In this document: positions 23,670 to 30,581 of the stretch, piece by piece
Numbering within the stretch: position 1 is the first letter of the stretch
Layout of the letters: every line of letters begins with the position of its first letter
IMG/VR virus record: IMGVR_UViG_3300031974_002728
Location: 1 to 33,656 of that record
Reading direction: 5' to 3' (one strand)
DNA: 33,656 bases
Origin: a virus
Program-made: the position numbers and the translations under genes
Notes under the pieces: generated by a model
Database searches by the model: none
Told to the model about the DNA's origin: nothing
What the model saw: the letters and a program-made list of their open reading frames with translations, nothing else

Positions 23670-24701
23670 TTACGCCTCAGCCTTCAAGTCAACCGAACCG
23701 ATTGTGTAGGTTGCTTGGATGGTAAAAGTTTGTCGCATATCTTGGGAATTTTGAACCAAACTTTTCAAGCCACGCGAAACAACAAAGTTGTCGGGTGCGT
23801 CTGTTAGTTGGTCATATACATCGGAAGCTTTGTTGATGATTCCCCAAAGAAGTTTTCTGCCATCATTTATTTCGTCAGCGGTTAGGTCATGCAAATCACT
23901 TTGTTTGATGCAAAGATAAGTTTCATTTCCTTCAAGATCACCCGCGGAAGAATCGGCACCATTCGCAAGTGAAGTTTCAGCAAGCAAACTCACAAGGTTT
24001 GAATTTGTGTTTGCAATAGTCAAAGAAACCAAATCTTGAATGTCTTGGCTTGCACTTCCAAAAGCGGTAAGAACTTGTCCTTGGGTATAATTGGCAATAG
24101 TTACCGCGGGAACGCTTGGCACTTCATCACTTCCACCCGAAAGGGCTTCATTAGTCAAAAGAATAGACAAGGCACCCAACGCATCCGCAACCGAAATGTC
24201 AAACACATCGGTAACGCTTGTTGGTGCGTTTGCAAATAATGTTTCAATGTCGCCTTGGGTTTTGTTACCAATCACATCGTCAAGGTCAATGACAAGGCTT
24301 GTTCCCGAAACGCTGATTGCGTCACTTGCTTGGCTTTCGTTGATGGTTACATCAAGACCCGAATTGGCACCCGCAACAACCGCGGTGTATGTTACCCCGT
24401 CCGATGTCAAGGAGTCCGCGGTAGCGGGAACGCTTGGCACTTCATCCGCGGTTTCCGCGGTCAAGGTAATCTTTTGATCTGCCAAGGCAAATGAAAGCCC
24501 GCTTGCGTTATTGTCGCCAAGAATTTCAACGCTTATCAAATTGCCTTCTTCGCCCGTTGCTTGTGCGGTAAAGGTCAACCCGTCATGGGTCAAGTTGGCT
24601 TGAACCGCATTTGCCCCAACGACTTCTTGAAGGTCGCCCAAGGCATCCGTTGCAATGAACTTTGCGGATGGGAAAATTGCGGTTGTGTTTAATGTTGCCA
24701 T
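23670..24701 (-). CDS. Repeat-containing virion protein next to major capsid
   Basis: A 343-residue, acidic, beta-rich protein with internal repetition. LTHDGLTFTAQATGEEGN and LTSDGVTYTAVVAGANSG are parallel segments, and EVPSVPA occurs twice as a linker (around residues 87 and 192). The C-terminal 90 residues form a different, more helical domain (DEINDGRKLLWGIINKASDVYDQL) ending in strands. It is the first gene after the capsid and has its own AGGGGG ribosome binding site. It may be a capsid decoration, head completion or tail tube protein; I cannot choose between these. The EVPSVPA linkers recall the PSLVEA linkers of the next gene. Confidence 0.8.
   Translation of the reverse strand: MATLNTTAIFPSAKFIATDALGDLQEVVGANAVQANLTHDGLTFTAQATGEEGNLISVEILGDNNASGLSFALADQKITLTAETADEVPSVPATADSLTSDGVTYTAVVAGANSGLDVTINESQASDAISVSGTSLVIDLDDVIGNKTQGDIETLFANAPTSVTDVFDISVADALGALSILLTNEALSGGSDEVPSVPAVTIANYTQGQVLTAFGSASQDIQDLVSLTIANTNSNLVSLLAETSLANGADSSAGDLEGNETYLCIKQSDLHDLTADEINDGRKLLWGIINKASDVYDQLTDAPDNFVVSRGLKSLVQNSQDMRQTFTIQATYTIGSVDLKAEA
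24106..24128. repeat. 23-bp direct repeat, copy 1
   Basis: The plus-strand segment beginning GCGGGAACGCTTGGCACTTC is identical to 24424-24446. It encodes the EVPSVPA linker in the capsid-adjacent protein, and shows recent duplication of a linker-plus-domain unit. Confidence 0.85.
24424..24446. repeat. 23-bp direct repeat, copy 2
   Basis: Identical to 24106-24128, 318 bp away, in the same reading frame (318 is divisible by three), so recombination between copies would delete or add 106 residues in frame. Confidence 0.85.
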
Positions 24702-24720
24702 GTCTTTAACCCCCTAGTGA

Positions 24721-25596
24721 TTAGGAAGAACGCTTGATTGTGTCGATGTTGGTTGGCTTAATAACCTTTACACCAAAATTGGTTGTGAACGCACCGAAGT
24801 GGTCGCCCTTGCTTGCATCATAATATCTGCGGTATGCACATTGGATGCCCAACCCGTCAATGGTGAATGGGGTGTATTCTTCAAGAGTTGCCCCACCCGA
24901 AACATCGGGTTGCCTGTTGACGATTACGATTGCATCGGAAGAACAAGCAAAAGAGTGAACCTTGCCAACCGCGGTGTTGTTCGCTGAACACACATGGGTT
25001 TGCATTCCGTAAAGTTGACCGAACCGACCACCTTGGACGGGGGAAGCTCCAAGCGTTTCAATTGTGCTTGGTAACAAGTTGGTGTTTGCAGAAGTGGAAA
25101 GAATTAAGTGGCGATCAAATGGGGCACCCGCACCATCAAGGTTGCCCGCCAAATTTTTGATGTCAGAAATGGCAACGCTTGCAACATTCTTGCCCGTGGA
25201 TGAAACCGCGGATGAAGCAACTTCGGCATCAATAACACCATAAACTAAATTCATCAAATAGCGTCCAAACTCATGGGCGTTTTGCTTTGCATAACTTTGA
25301 AGAGTTATGGGGCTTTTATTCATGTCATTGTCAAGCAAGTGAAATGGCTTGATGTGTTCGGCAATGTCAACTTGCACAAGTGAAACATCTGTTTCAGCAC
25401 TTTGGTTGTACCCTGTTGCATAAGCGTATGGGCGTGCGGTGTCATCGGTGTCGATGACGGGAACTTTGACGCTTGCTTGTCTTCCAACAACTTCGCTAGT
25501 GATGTTCTTGGTAAATGCGTTCATTGGGGCGAGTAATTCGCCAAGCACGGAAACCGCGGTGGAAATAGTAAGTTCGGAAGTAACAGAATTAGCCAT
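24721..25596 (-). CDS. Major capsid protein
   Basis: A 291-residue protein with the features of a major coat protein. The N-terminal helix region (TISTAVSVLGELLAPMNAFTKNITSEVVGRQASVKVPVID) leads into a long spine-like segment (SPITLQSYAKQNAHEFGRYLMNLVYGVIDAEVASSA). An A-domain-like region follows (DRHLILSTSANTNLLPSTIETLGASPVQGGRFGQLYGMQTHVC), then a C-terminal strand set (FTIDGLGIQCAYRRYYDASKG). Position right after the protease-scaffold gene confirms the role. It should form the HK97-fold icosahedral shell. A TAGACA element lies 34 bases upstream of the ATG. Confidence 0.9.
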   Translation of the reverse strand: MANSVTSELTISTAVSVLGELLAPMNAFTKNITSEVVGRQASVKVPVIDTDDTARPYAYATGYNQSAETDVSLVQVDIAEHIKPFHLLDNDMNKSPITLQSYAKQNAHEFGRYLMNLVYGVIDAEVASSAVSSTGKNVASVAISDIKNLAGNLDGAGAPFDRHLILSTSANTNLLPSTIETLGASPVQGGRFGQLYGMQTHVCSANNTAVGKVHSFACSSDAIVIVNRQPDVSGGATLEEYTPFTIDGLGIQCAYRRYYDASKGDHFGAFTTNFGVKVIKPTNIDTIKRSS

Positions 25597-25623
25597 GATT
25601 GAATTGAGTTAAGTTAAAATAAT

Positions 25624-25637
25624 GCGGGCGTGTCTAC
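25624..25637 (-). promoter_or_regulatory. TAGACA start-proximal element upstream of the capsid gene
   Basis: The minus strand carries AGTAGACA followed by CGCCCGC. TAG is also the protease stop codon. The distance from TAGACA to the ATG at 25596 is 34 bases, the longest of the set, through an AT-rich leader. Confidence 0.5.
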
Positions 25638-26584
25638 TTCGCCCAATTTGGATTTTGAGAAAGGGCGACCATATTTGCTTCAAAGAGTTTGCTTTTTTCA
25701 GCCCAAGTTTTGCATTGGGAAAGTTGCTCTTCAAAAGTTAATGGTTGAGATTCGGCAACAAAGTCAACGGGGTCGCTTCCCATTTCCGCAACTTGGCGGG
25801 CAAACTTCGCTTGCCATTCTTGAAGTTCAGCTTTTAGCCCTTCAACCTCTTTTGCCTTTTCTTCAACTTGTGTTTCACCTTCGGCAATTTTTGCTTCAAG
25901 TTCTTCTACCTGTTTTGCCAATGATGCGTTCAAGTCTTGGGAAAGTTTCAATTCGGAATTTACCCCGTCAAGTTCTTCTTGAGTCTTGGTCAAATTGAAG
26001 GAAAGAAATTCTTCAACATCAACTTCGTCATCTTCAACCTCTTTGGGTTGTGAGAATAAACCCGTTGGGTTGGCACTTGGTTGGGCGACAATTGAAAAAG
26101 CGTTGACCTCAATGGCACGGGCAAACACATCTTCGCTTTCCCCGTCCCATTCTATTTCTTCACCATCTTCGGAATACATCACACGCTTGGCGAAAAATTC
26201 AGCCGATACCCCAAATGCTTCGGGTGCTTTTTCTGCTAGTTCAAAGAGTGCATCGAATCGGTCGGGGTGGTGTTGCTTCCAAGATTCCAACGCTTTAAAA
26301 TCCGCGGTCAACTTGGTGTATTCACCATCTTCGACAATCTCAAAATTTTCCCATAACCCGATTGAATCAAGTGCTTCGTTGTCATCATCGTGGGTGTAAT
26401 ACGCTTTAATTGATTTATCTTTTACACCTTCGTAAAAACTTTCAATTGTTCCGCGGTCAATCTTTATCCCGTGCCCTTTTGCTTCGGGGGTTGAGATTAA
26501 AGACACGCCAAGAATCAAGCCTTGTTCTTTGTTTACTTCACCCGTGCGGGTGGGTTCGGGTTGTGCAAATTTGAATTCGTCCAT
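25634..26584 (-). CDS. Prohead protease with C-terminal scaffold domain
   Basis: A 316-residue protein. Residues 20-175 resemble phage prohead serine proteases: GLILGVSLISTPEAKGHG, YYTHDDD with candidate catalytic His65, and AFGVSAEFFAKRV with candidate Ser127, followed by VNAFSIVAQPSANPTGLF. Residues about 180-260 are an acidic coiled coil (TQEELDGVNSELKLSQDLNASLAKQVEELEAKI) typical of scaffold, and the last 45 residues are a short tail that could bind coat protein. Protease and scaffold on one chain is known from several phage families. It precedes the capsid gene and starts after a TAGACA element. Confidence 0.85.
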   Translation of the reverse strand: MDEFKFAQPEPTRTGEVNKEQGLILGVSLISTPEAKGHGIKIDRGTIESFYEGVKDKSIKAYYTHDDDNEALDSIGLWENFEIVEDGEYTKLTADFKALESWKQHHPDRFDALFELAEKAPEAFGVSAEFFAKRVMYSEDGEEIEWDGESEDVFARAIEVNAFSIVAQPSANPTGLFSQPKEVEDDEVDVEEFLSFNLTKTQEELDGVNSELKLSQDLNASLAKQVEELEAKIAEGETQVEEKAKEVEGLKAELQEWQAKFARQVAEMGSDPVDFVAESQPLTFEEQLSQCKTWAEKSKLFEANMVALSQNPNWAK

Positions 26585-26590
26585 GTGACA

Positions 26591-26607
26591 CGCGGTGCGT
26601 GTCTACT
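26591..26607 (-). promoter_or_regulatory. TAGACA start-proximal element upstream of the protease gene
   Basis: The minus strand carries AGTAGACA followed by CGCACCGCG, with 15 bases between TAGACA and the ATG at 26584. TAG is also the stop of the upstream small zinc-motif gene. Confidence 0.5.
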
Positions 26608-26770
26608 TGTTTGACTTGGCTTGGTCGCGGGCAAGCTTATTGCGTTGGCGTGTTGCTTGCATCTTTGCTTGTTGTTCGGGGGTGATCTTCCGTTTGGAAG
26701 ATCGACCACCCTTGGCACTCATTTCTTTGTGTGGGTCGGGAATGTTGCACCCGCAATTTGGACATTTCAT
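26603..26770 (-). CDS. Small zinc-ribbon-like basic protein
   Basis: A 55-residue protein starting MKCPNCGCNIPDPHKEMSAKGG. The CPNCGC motif plus a histidine suggests half of a zinc ribbon, and the remainder is a basic helix (KITPEQQAKMQATRQRNKLARDQ). It probably binds nucleic acid or a protein partner; the function is unknown. The ATG at 26770 overlaps the upstream stop as ATGA (26767-26770). It is the last gene of the small-gene cassette before the protease gene. Confidence 0.7.
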   Translation of the reverse strand: MKCPNCGCNIPDPHKEMSAKGGRSSKRKITPEQQAKMQATRQRNKLARDQAKSNK

Positions 26771-27033
26771 TGGTTGTTTCGTTTGTCGCTTTCGTTGGCA
26801 ATGTCAATCAATCGTTGACCCAACACGCGGGCTTCATTTATGTCATCAAACCAAATGAACGCATCGTTGGAATTGTCACCAACTTTGATGTGGGTGATCT
26901 TGTTTTGCAACCCGCCAAATGATGTTTGGTGGTCATGTGCCCCCATTGGTATTTCGGCAAGGGTGACCCCCGACCAAATACCAAATTCTTCGGAATGCTT
27001 GGTTCGTGATTTGTGGCGTTTTACTATTTTCAT
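26767..27033 (-). CDS. Hypothetical cassette protein
   Basis: An 88-residue protein not recognised. It is basic at the N-terminus (MKIVKRHKSRTKHSEEF), then beta-rich (GVTLAEIPMGAHDHQTSFGGLQNKITHIKVGDN), and ends in a helix (DINEARVLGQRLIDIANESDKRNNQ). The start at 27033 follows an exact CGGAGAACC ribosome binding site leader. It belongs to the small-gene cassette between portal and protease. Confidence 0.75.
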   Translation of the reverse strand: MKIVKRHKSRTKHSEEFGIWSGVTLAEIPMGAHDHQTSFGGLQNKITHIKVGDNSNDAFIWFDDINEARVLGQRLIDIANESDKRNNQ

Positions 27034-27059
27034 TATTTGTGGTTCTCCGTGTTGTTGGG

Positions 27060-27230
27060 TTATATTTGGTTAAATATCTCAATTGAAACATTGAAGCTTT
27101 TTGCATATTTCAAAGCTTCACTTTTATGGTTAAATTCTTTTTCGCGTAATGAATACCCCCCATTGTCGTGTTCTTGCACAACCCACATTAAGTTTGATTC
27201 GCGGTAAAAAATAAAAATTGTTTCAGTCAT
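27060..27230 (-). CDS. Small hypothetical cassette protein, DUF2188-like pattern
   Basis: A 56-residue protein starting MTETIFIFYRESNLMWVVQEHD and continuing GGYSLREKEFNHKSEALKYAKSF. The strand-strand-helix order with a central aromatic valine strand and a late EALKYAKSF helix resembles DUF2188-type small proteins, whose role is unknown. The start at 27230 is well supported by a CGGAGAACC leader. The gene is short enough to be missed by automatic calling. Confidence 0.7.
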   Translation of the reverse strand: MTETIFIFYRESNLMWVVQEHDNGGYSLREKEFNHKSEALKYAKSFNVSIEIFNQI

Positions 27231-27253
27231 GGTTTTGGTTCTCCGTGTTGTAA

Positions 27254-27499
27254 TTAAAGTTGTTCGACATTTTTGATTTTCAAAATTTCTTCCAAAATAT
27301 GTGACTCAATTGAGCCTCCCCCAATTTCTAGAATCCAATCTTGCGTGCCTTCAATCTTTTCAAAAGATTCTTCCCAAAATTCTTGCACAAAACCTAGTGA
27401 ATCTTTTTCAAGTATTTTAAAAATGCGAGTGTATGCCCCATGAAATTGGTTGTTATATCTTGGGGTAAAATCTTTGTGGTTTTTAATTTTGAATTTCAT
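27254..27499 (-). CDS. Hypothetical cassette protein
   Basis: An 81-residue protein not recognised. It starts MKFKIKNHKDFTPRYNNQFHGAYTRIFKILEK and ends with an acidic helix (SIESHILEEILKIKNVEQL). I chose the ATG at 27499 because CGGAGAACC lies just upstream; the frame reaches 27544 inside the promoter repeat. It is the first gene behind the second cassette promoter (27543-27572). Confidence 0.75.
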   Translation of the reverse strand: MKFKIKNHKDFTPRYNNQFHGAYTRIFKILEKDSLGFVQEFWEESFEKIEGTQDWILEIGGGSIESHILEEILKIKNVEQL

Positions 27500-27505
27500 T
27501 TTGGT

Positions 27506-27572
27506 GGTTCTCCGTGGTTTGGTGTTAATTAAGTATGAAACCACATTACTTCATAACCGCTTATGATGTCAA
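27506..27572. repeat. Promoter-leader direct repeat, copy 1
   Basis: About 66 bp nearly identical to 28447-28512, covering ribosome binding site, leader, -10 box, operator and -35 box. Differences are one inserted T in the leader and a few bases around the operator core (CCGC here, GCGG there). Confidence 0.85.
27543..27572 (-). promoter_or_regulatory. Cassette promoter 2 with operator dyad
   Basis: On the minus strand TTGACA (27567-27572), an 18-bp spacer and TAATGT (27543-27548). The spacer holds CATAA-CCGC-TTATG (27552-27565 on the plus strand), the same dyad core as at 6026-6039. It directs transcription of the 81-residue protein gene and those after it. Confidence 0.65.
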
Positions 27573-27590
27573 CACCATATCAATCTTTTT

Positions 27591-28052
27591 TTACGATTGT
27601 TTTAATTTCAACATATTGCGTTCCTCTGAATAAACCGAAAAGCATTCTTCTTTGATCCATTGATCGGGTTGGTGGCGAACAATCACAATCAAAAGTTCGC
27701 GACCCCTATAGTCTTGCGTTTGCATTTTGCGTTGAATGTCGCCCAATGCCTTTTCGATTGTTGGAAAATATTTGACCCCGTTGCGGGTTTCACACATTGA
27801 AAAACAACTTTCAAAATCATGGTGCTTGGGGTTGTTGCGTCTTAACATTGCAAACATATCTTCAAGGGTGTCGCGGGTGAAGATGTCGGCAATGGTTGTT
27901 GTGGTTTTCAATCCGTGTTCCTTGTCTTTGTTTTTTATTATCTCAAGGGTCTTGAATCCATCGTTTTGAGTGAGTGTGACTTGCACCGAAATTTCCAAGG
28001 TGCCTTTGCCCGCAATTGGTTTTCTTGTTGTGGTTTGTTTTAAAATGTTCAT
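27591..28052 (-). CDS. Hypothetical cassette protein
   Basis: A 153-residue protein without recognised homology. The first part is beta-rich (KGTLEISVQVTLTQNDGFKTLEIIKNKD). The middle has DIFTRDTLEDMFAMLRRNNPKHHDFESCFSMCE, and a later strand reads YRGRELLIVIVRHQ. I chose the ATG at 28052 with AGAGGAAC upstream; the frame extends further but would cross the preceding gene's stop. It lies between the two cassette promoters, second behind the first of them. Confidence 0.75.
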   Translation of the reverse strand: MNILKQTTTRKPIAGKGTLEISVQVTLTQNDGFKTLEIIKNKDKEHGLKTTTTIADIFTRDTLEDMFAMLRRNNPKHHDFESCFSMCETRNGVKYFPTIEKALGDIQRKMQTQDYRGRELLIVIVRHQPDQWIKEECFSVYSEERNMLKLKQS

Positions 28053-28077
28053 TGCGTGTTCCTCTGTTTTGTTGGGT

Positions 28078-28440
28078 TTAGTTTGATGCGTATTGGTTCG
28101 CGTAAAAATTCCATTCACCTTTTTCATTGATTTGCAAGAACCCGTAATTCCCTTCATATCTTGAACCGCATGAATCGTTGTGGACAATCAAAAGGTCATC
28201 TTGTGATCTGATTGAATAGCAACCACCTTCCCAATCTTCACCATTCATAGAAAGTGAAAAATGGATGGTTTGGAAGTTGTCCCATTTTTCAACATGGGTT
28301 TCGTTTTCCATTACTTCAAAAGTTTGGGGATTTTTTTCGGTCATCTTCTTGGCGACCACTTGGGCGATTGCATTTGCATGACCATTAAAGTCGATTGTGT
28401 CGGTGATGCTTGGGAATTGGTATGGTGCTTTAGTTATCAT
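28078..28440 (-). CDS. Hypothetical cassette protein, first gene of the cassette
   Basis: A 120-residue protein not recognised. A helical segment (ITDTIDFNGHANAIAQVVAKKMTEKNP) is followed by a beta-rich part (WDNFQTIHFSLSMNGEDWEGGCYSIRSQDDLLIVHND, then GNYGFLQINEKGEWNFYANQY). It starts at 28440 after a perfect CGGAGAACC leader and is driven by the promoter at 28483-28512. An antihost or regulatory role is possible from context, with no motif to support it. Confidence 0.78.
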   Translation of the reverse strand: MITKAPYQFPSITDTIDFNGHANAIAQVVAKKMTEKNPQTFEVMENETHVEKWDNFQTIHFSLSMNGEDWEGGCYSIRSQDDLLIVHNDSCGSRYEGNYGFLQINEKGEWNFYANQYASN

Positions 28441-28446
28441 TTTTTT

Positions 28447-28512
28447 GGTTCTCCGTGGTTGGTGTTAATTAAGTATGAAACCACATTACAACATAAGCGG
28501 TTATGATGTCAA
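28447..28512. repeat. Promoter-leader direct repeat, copy 2
   Basis: Near-identical to 27506-27572; see that entry. The two copies flank a two-gene segment of about 0.9 kb (28078-28440 and 27591-28052), so recombination between them would delete both genes cleanly. Confidence 0.85.
28483..28512 (-). promoter_or_regulatory. Cassette promoter 1 with operator dyad
   Basis: On the minus strand TTGACA (28507-28512), an 18-bp spacer and TAATGT (28483-28488). The spacer holds CATAA-GCGG-TTATG (28492-28505 on the plus strand). It lies just downstream of the terminator and reads into the cassette. Confidence 0.65.
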
Positions 28513-28549
28513 ACAAATAGCAAAAAAAAATGAAAATAATTTTGGGCAC

Positions 28550-28576
28550 AAAAAAACCCCCCTATTTCTAGGGGGG
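28550..28576 (-). terminator. Strong rho-independent terminator after portal gene
   Basis: On the minus strand CCCCCCTA-GAAA-TAGGGGGG forms an 8-bp stem with a GAAA tetraloop, followed by seven T. It lies 53 bp after the portal stop and just upstream of cassette promoter 1, so transcription from the packaging genes should end here unless it is antiterminated. Confidence 0.85.
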
Positions 28577-28628
28577 CATTCCATGCGAACCACCGCACGG
28601 AGAACCAAGAGAAAATTAAAATTGAAAC

Positions 28629-30296
28629 TTACTTTTTGTCAATTGACTTCAGTTTGCGGATTGCCCAATTGATGCCCGAAGTTCCACCCCAAGCATCCCA
28701 CATCAAGCCACCGCATCCCTTATCATAAGGAACATCTTTGTTTTGTTGGTGGCGTTTAAACGATGCCATGCGGGCGATTGTATCCCGTGAAATTTTTTCA
28801 CCCTTGGCAAGTTGGTTTGCCCGTGCCCACCCAACGGGTGTTCCGCACTTGGGGTTGTTTTCTTCTTTGTACTTCAACGCACGCTTGGCGTTGTTTGATG
28901 CACTTTTTGGGTAATCGTTGTAAGTTTCCGCAAGGCTTAATTCTTCCGCTTGTTCTTCTTCAGTCCCAACCTTCATTGCTTCGGCTAAGAGTTTGCGGTC
29001 GCGGGCAATCTTTTTGACTTCAGTTGCAAAATCCAAGCCATTGTTGGCAAAGATGGTTGATGGGCTTGCTAGCCCCGACTCCATCAATAAAGCATCGGTT
29101 TGAGCGTCTTGCCTTCGATCAAGTGTGGGTGAACCCGTCCATTGAAAATTGAATTCTTCGCGGGTTGATTCATCCATTGCGGGCAACTCTTCGTTGTTTT
29201 CCCATTTGTATTGTCTCCATCGGCAAAGCCTACGCAAAAATTGGTTTTCCATATCATCGCGAATTTGACCGAACCGATGGTTGGTGACCGCTCGCGTTGC
29301 CTTGGAAGAACTGAAACTTGCATTTGACCAACCAACCAAATTTTCCATTGTGATGCCGACCGATGAACACGCAAAAGAAATGAGGGAAACCAAGAACTTG
29401 TCAACCCCGTCAATCGCACCCCCTTGAATGGTTTGCACCGACTCGCCTTGTTCCAATAAAAGCAAGCTCCCCGAATAAAGTTTTTTATATGTTGAACGCA
29501 ATGGTTCTTCCGAAAATTCTGAACCATCCCATCTTGCCGAAGTTGGTGCATTGGATGTGATAAAACCCGTTAAGGCACTTGAAGTTTTTACCTTTGCCGT
29601 GAATGCACTTTGAACTTCGTGAATGTCTTCCAAAGTCTTGAACGCGGGGGCAAGCATTGGCGTGCCCCGTAGTTGCCCAATACGGGTGCGGTGGGCAATG
29701 TGTATTACATCACGGGCGGGAATGTATGAACCCGCGGTGTAATCAACAACCCCATCTTTTAAGCCCGCAACGCGGTAGGCAATGGGCATTCCAAATTTGT
29801 TCAACACCAAACCTTCAATTTCGTTTTCGCGTTTGTCATCGGAATACATACCCGACCCAATGCGTTCACTTGGCAAAAGTTGAATTGACCCGCCCTTGGT
29901 TAAGATCACAAAAACTTCACCCGCAAGCAACAAATCGGAAATGATGCACGCAAGAACCCGTTGCATTCCTTGTCCCGTGATTTCACAATTTTTGAAATAT
30001 TTGCCAAAAGCTTTTTCGCGTTGTTCGTCCAAAGGTTTGTTTTCGGTCGATGCGTTGAATGTACAATTGCCAAGGTTGGAAACAAACACTTGAACAATCG
30101 CCCGACAAATTGGGTTGTTGCGTTCAAGGTCACGAAGGTTTGAAAGAAGTTCTAAACGACTTCCATGATCCAAAACCTTTTCTTCGGATTCAACAATCCG
30201 CGAGCGTTCTTGGATTGCGTCATGGGTTCTTCTCCAATGGGGCTTTGCTCCCCCATATCCAAATTGCACGGGGTTTCCAAATTCATCCAAGATCAT
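28629..30296 (-). CDS. Portal protein (lambda B-like) with C-terminal extra domain
   Basis: A 555-residue portal of the lambda gpB type. It forms the dodecameric ring at the capsid vertex through which DNA passes. Residues about 20-430 carry the family pattern: LLSNLRDLERNNPICRAIVQVFVSNLGN, then DLLLAGEVFVIL, then LLPSERIGSG, then YIPARDVIHIAHRTRIGQLRGTPMLAPAFKTLEDIHEVQ. The last 95 or so residues form a separate small domain (ASNNAKRALKYKEEN, CGTPVGWARANQLAKGEKISRDTIARMASFKRH, WDAWGGTSGINWAIRK) that I have seen appended to other phage head proteins. The start overlaps the upstream stop as ATGA. Confidence 0.93.
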   Translation of the reverse strand: MILDEFGNPVQFGYGGAKPHWRRTHDAIQERSRIVESEEKVLDHGSRLELLSNLRDLERNNPICRAIVQVFVSNLGNCTFNASTENKPLDEQREKAFGKYFKNCEITGQGMQRVLACIISDLLLAGEVFVILTKGGSIQLLPSERIGSGMYSDDKRENEIEGLVLNKFGMPIAYRVAGLKDGVVDYTAGSYIPARDVIHIAHRTRIGQLRGTPMLAPAFKTLEDIHEVQSAFTAKVKTSSALTGFITSNAPTSARWDGSEFSEEPLRSTYKKLYSGSLLLLEQGESVQTIQGGAIDGVDKFLVSLISFACSSVGITMENLVGWSNASFSSSKATRAVTNHRFGQIRDDMENQFLRRLCRWRQYKWENNEELPAMDESTREEFNFQWTGSPTLDRRQDAQTDALLMESGLASPSTIFANNGLDFATEVKKIARDRKLLAEAMKVGTEEEQAEELSLAETYNDYPKSASNNAKRALKYKEENNPKCGTPVGWARANQLAKGEKISRDTIARMASFKRHQQNKDVPYDKGCGGLMWDAWGGTSGINWAIRKLKSIDKK

Positions 30297-30559
30297 AGCT
30301 TTGATGTCACCACAATGGTGCGTTTGAAGGTTGGGTCAATTGGTTCACCTTGGACACGGGCATTGATTATCGACCATTCTTGTTCAGCCCGTTCAAGTTC
30401 TTGCCTTATCTCTTCTTGCATTCGGAAAGTTTTTGAATTTCCCGAAGAAGAAACCGAAACCATGCCCAACGATTCCAAGCGTTCAAGCGTCTTCTCAAGT
30501 CGGTCAATTCGCTTGGAAAGAAATGTCAATTTGTCTTGGTCGGATCGGTAAGCACTCAC
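30293..30559 (-). CDS. gpW-like head-tail connector
   Basis: An 88-residue protein starting with GTG at 30559. A coiled-coil helix (FLSKRIDRLEKTLERLESLG) leads to a short hairpin (MVSVSSSGNSKTFRM) and a second helix (QEEIRQELERAEQEW). This helix-hairpin-helix order, and the position between terminase and portal genes, match lambda gpW, the protein that binds the portal after packaging and builds the neck. A TAGACA element precedes it. The assignment is by pattern and position. Confidence 0.75.
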   Translation of the reverse strand: MSAYRSDQDKLTFLSKRIDRLEKTLERLESLGMVSVSSSGNSKTFRMQEEIRQELERAEQEWSIINARVQGEPIDPTFKRTIVVTSKL

Positions 30560-30565
30560 AATTTG

Positions 30566-30581
30566 GCGGGCTTTGTCTACT
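30566..30581 (-). promoter_or_regulatory. TAGACA start-proximal element upstream of the gpW-like gene
   Basis: The minus strand carries AGTAGACA followed by AAGCCCGC, with 14 bases between TAGACA and the GTG start. TAG is also the upstream stop codon. Confidence 0.5.

Noticed and set aside
26584-26605. In-frame TAG between the small zinc-motif gene and the protease gene, possible readthrough fusion
   Set aside because: The frames do match across the TAG, but the protease has its own ATG and TAGACA element and nothing indicates suppression.
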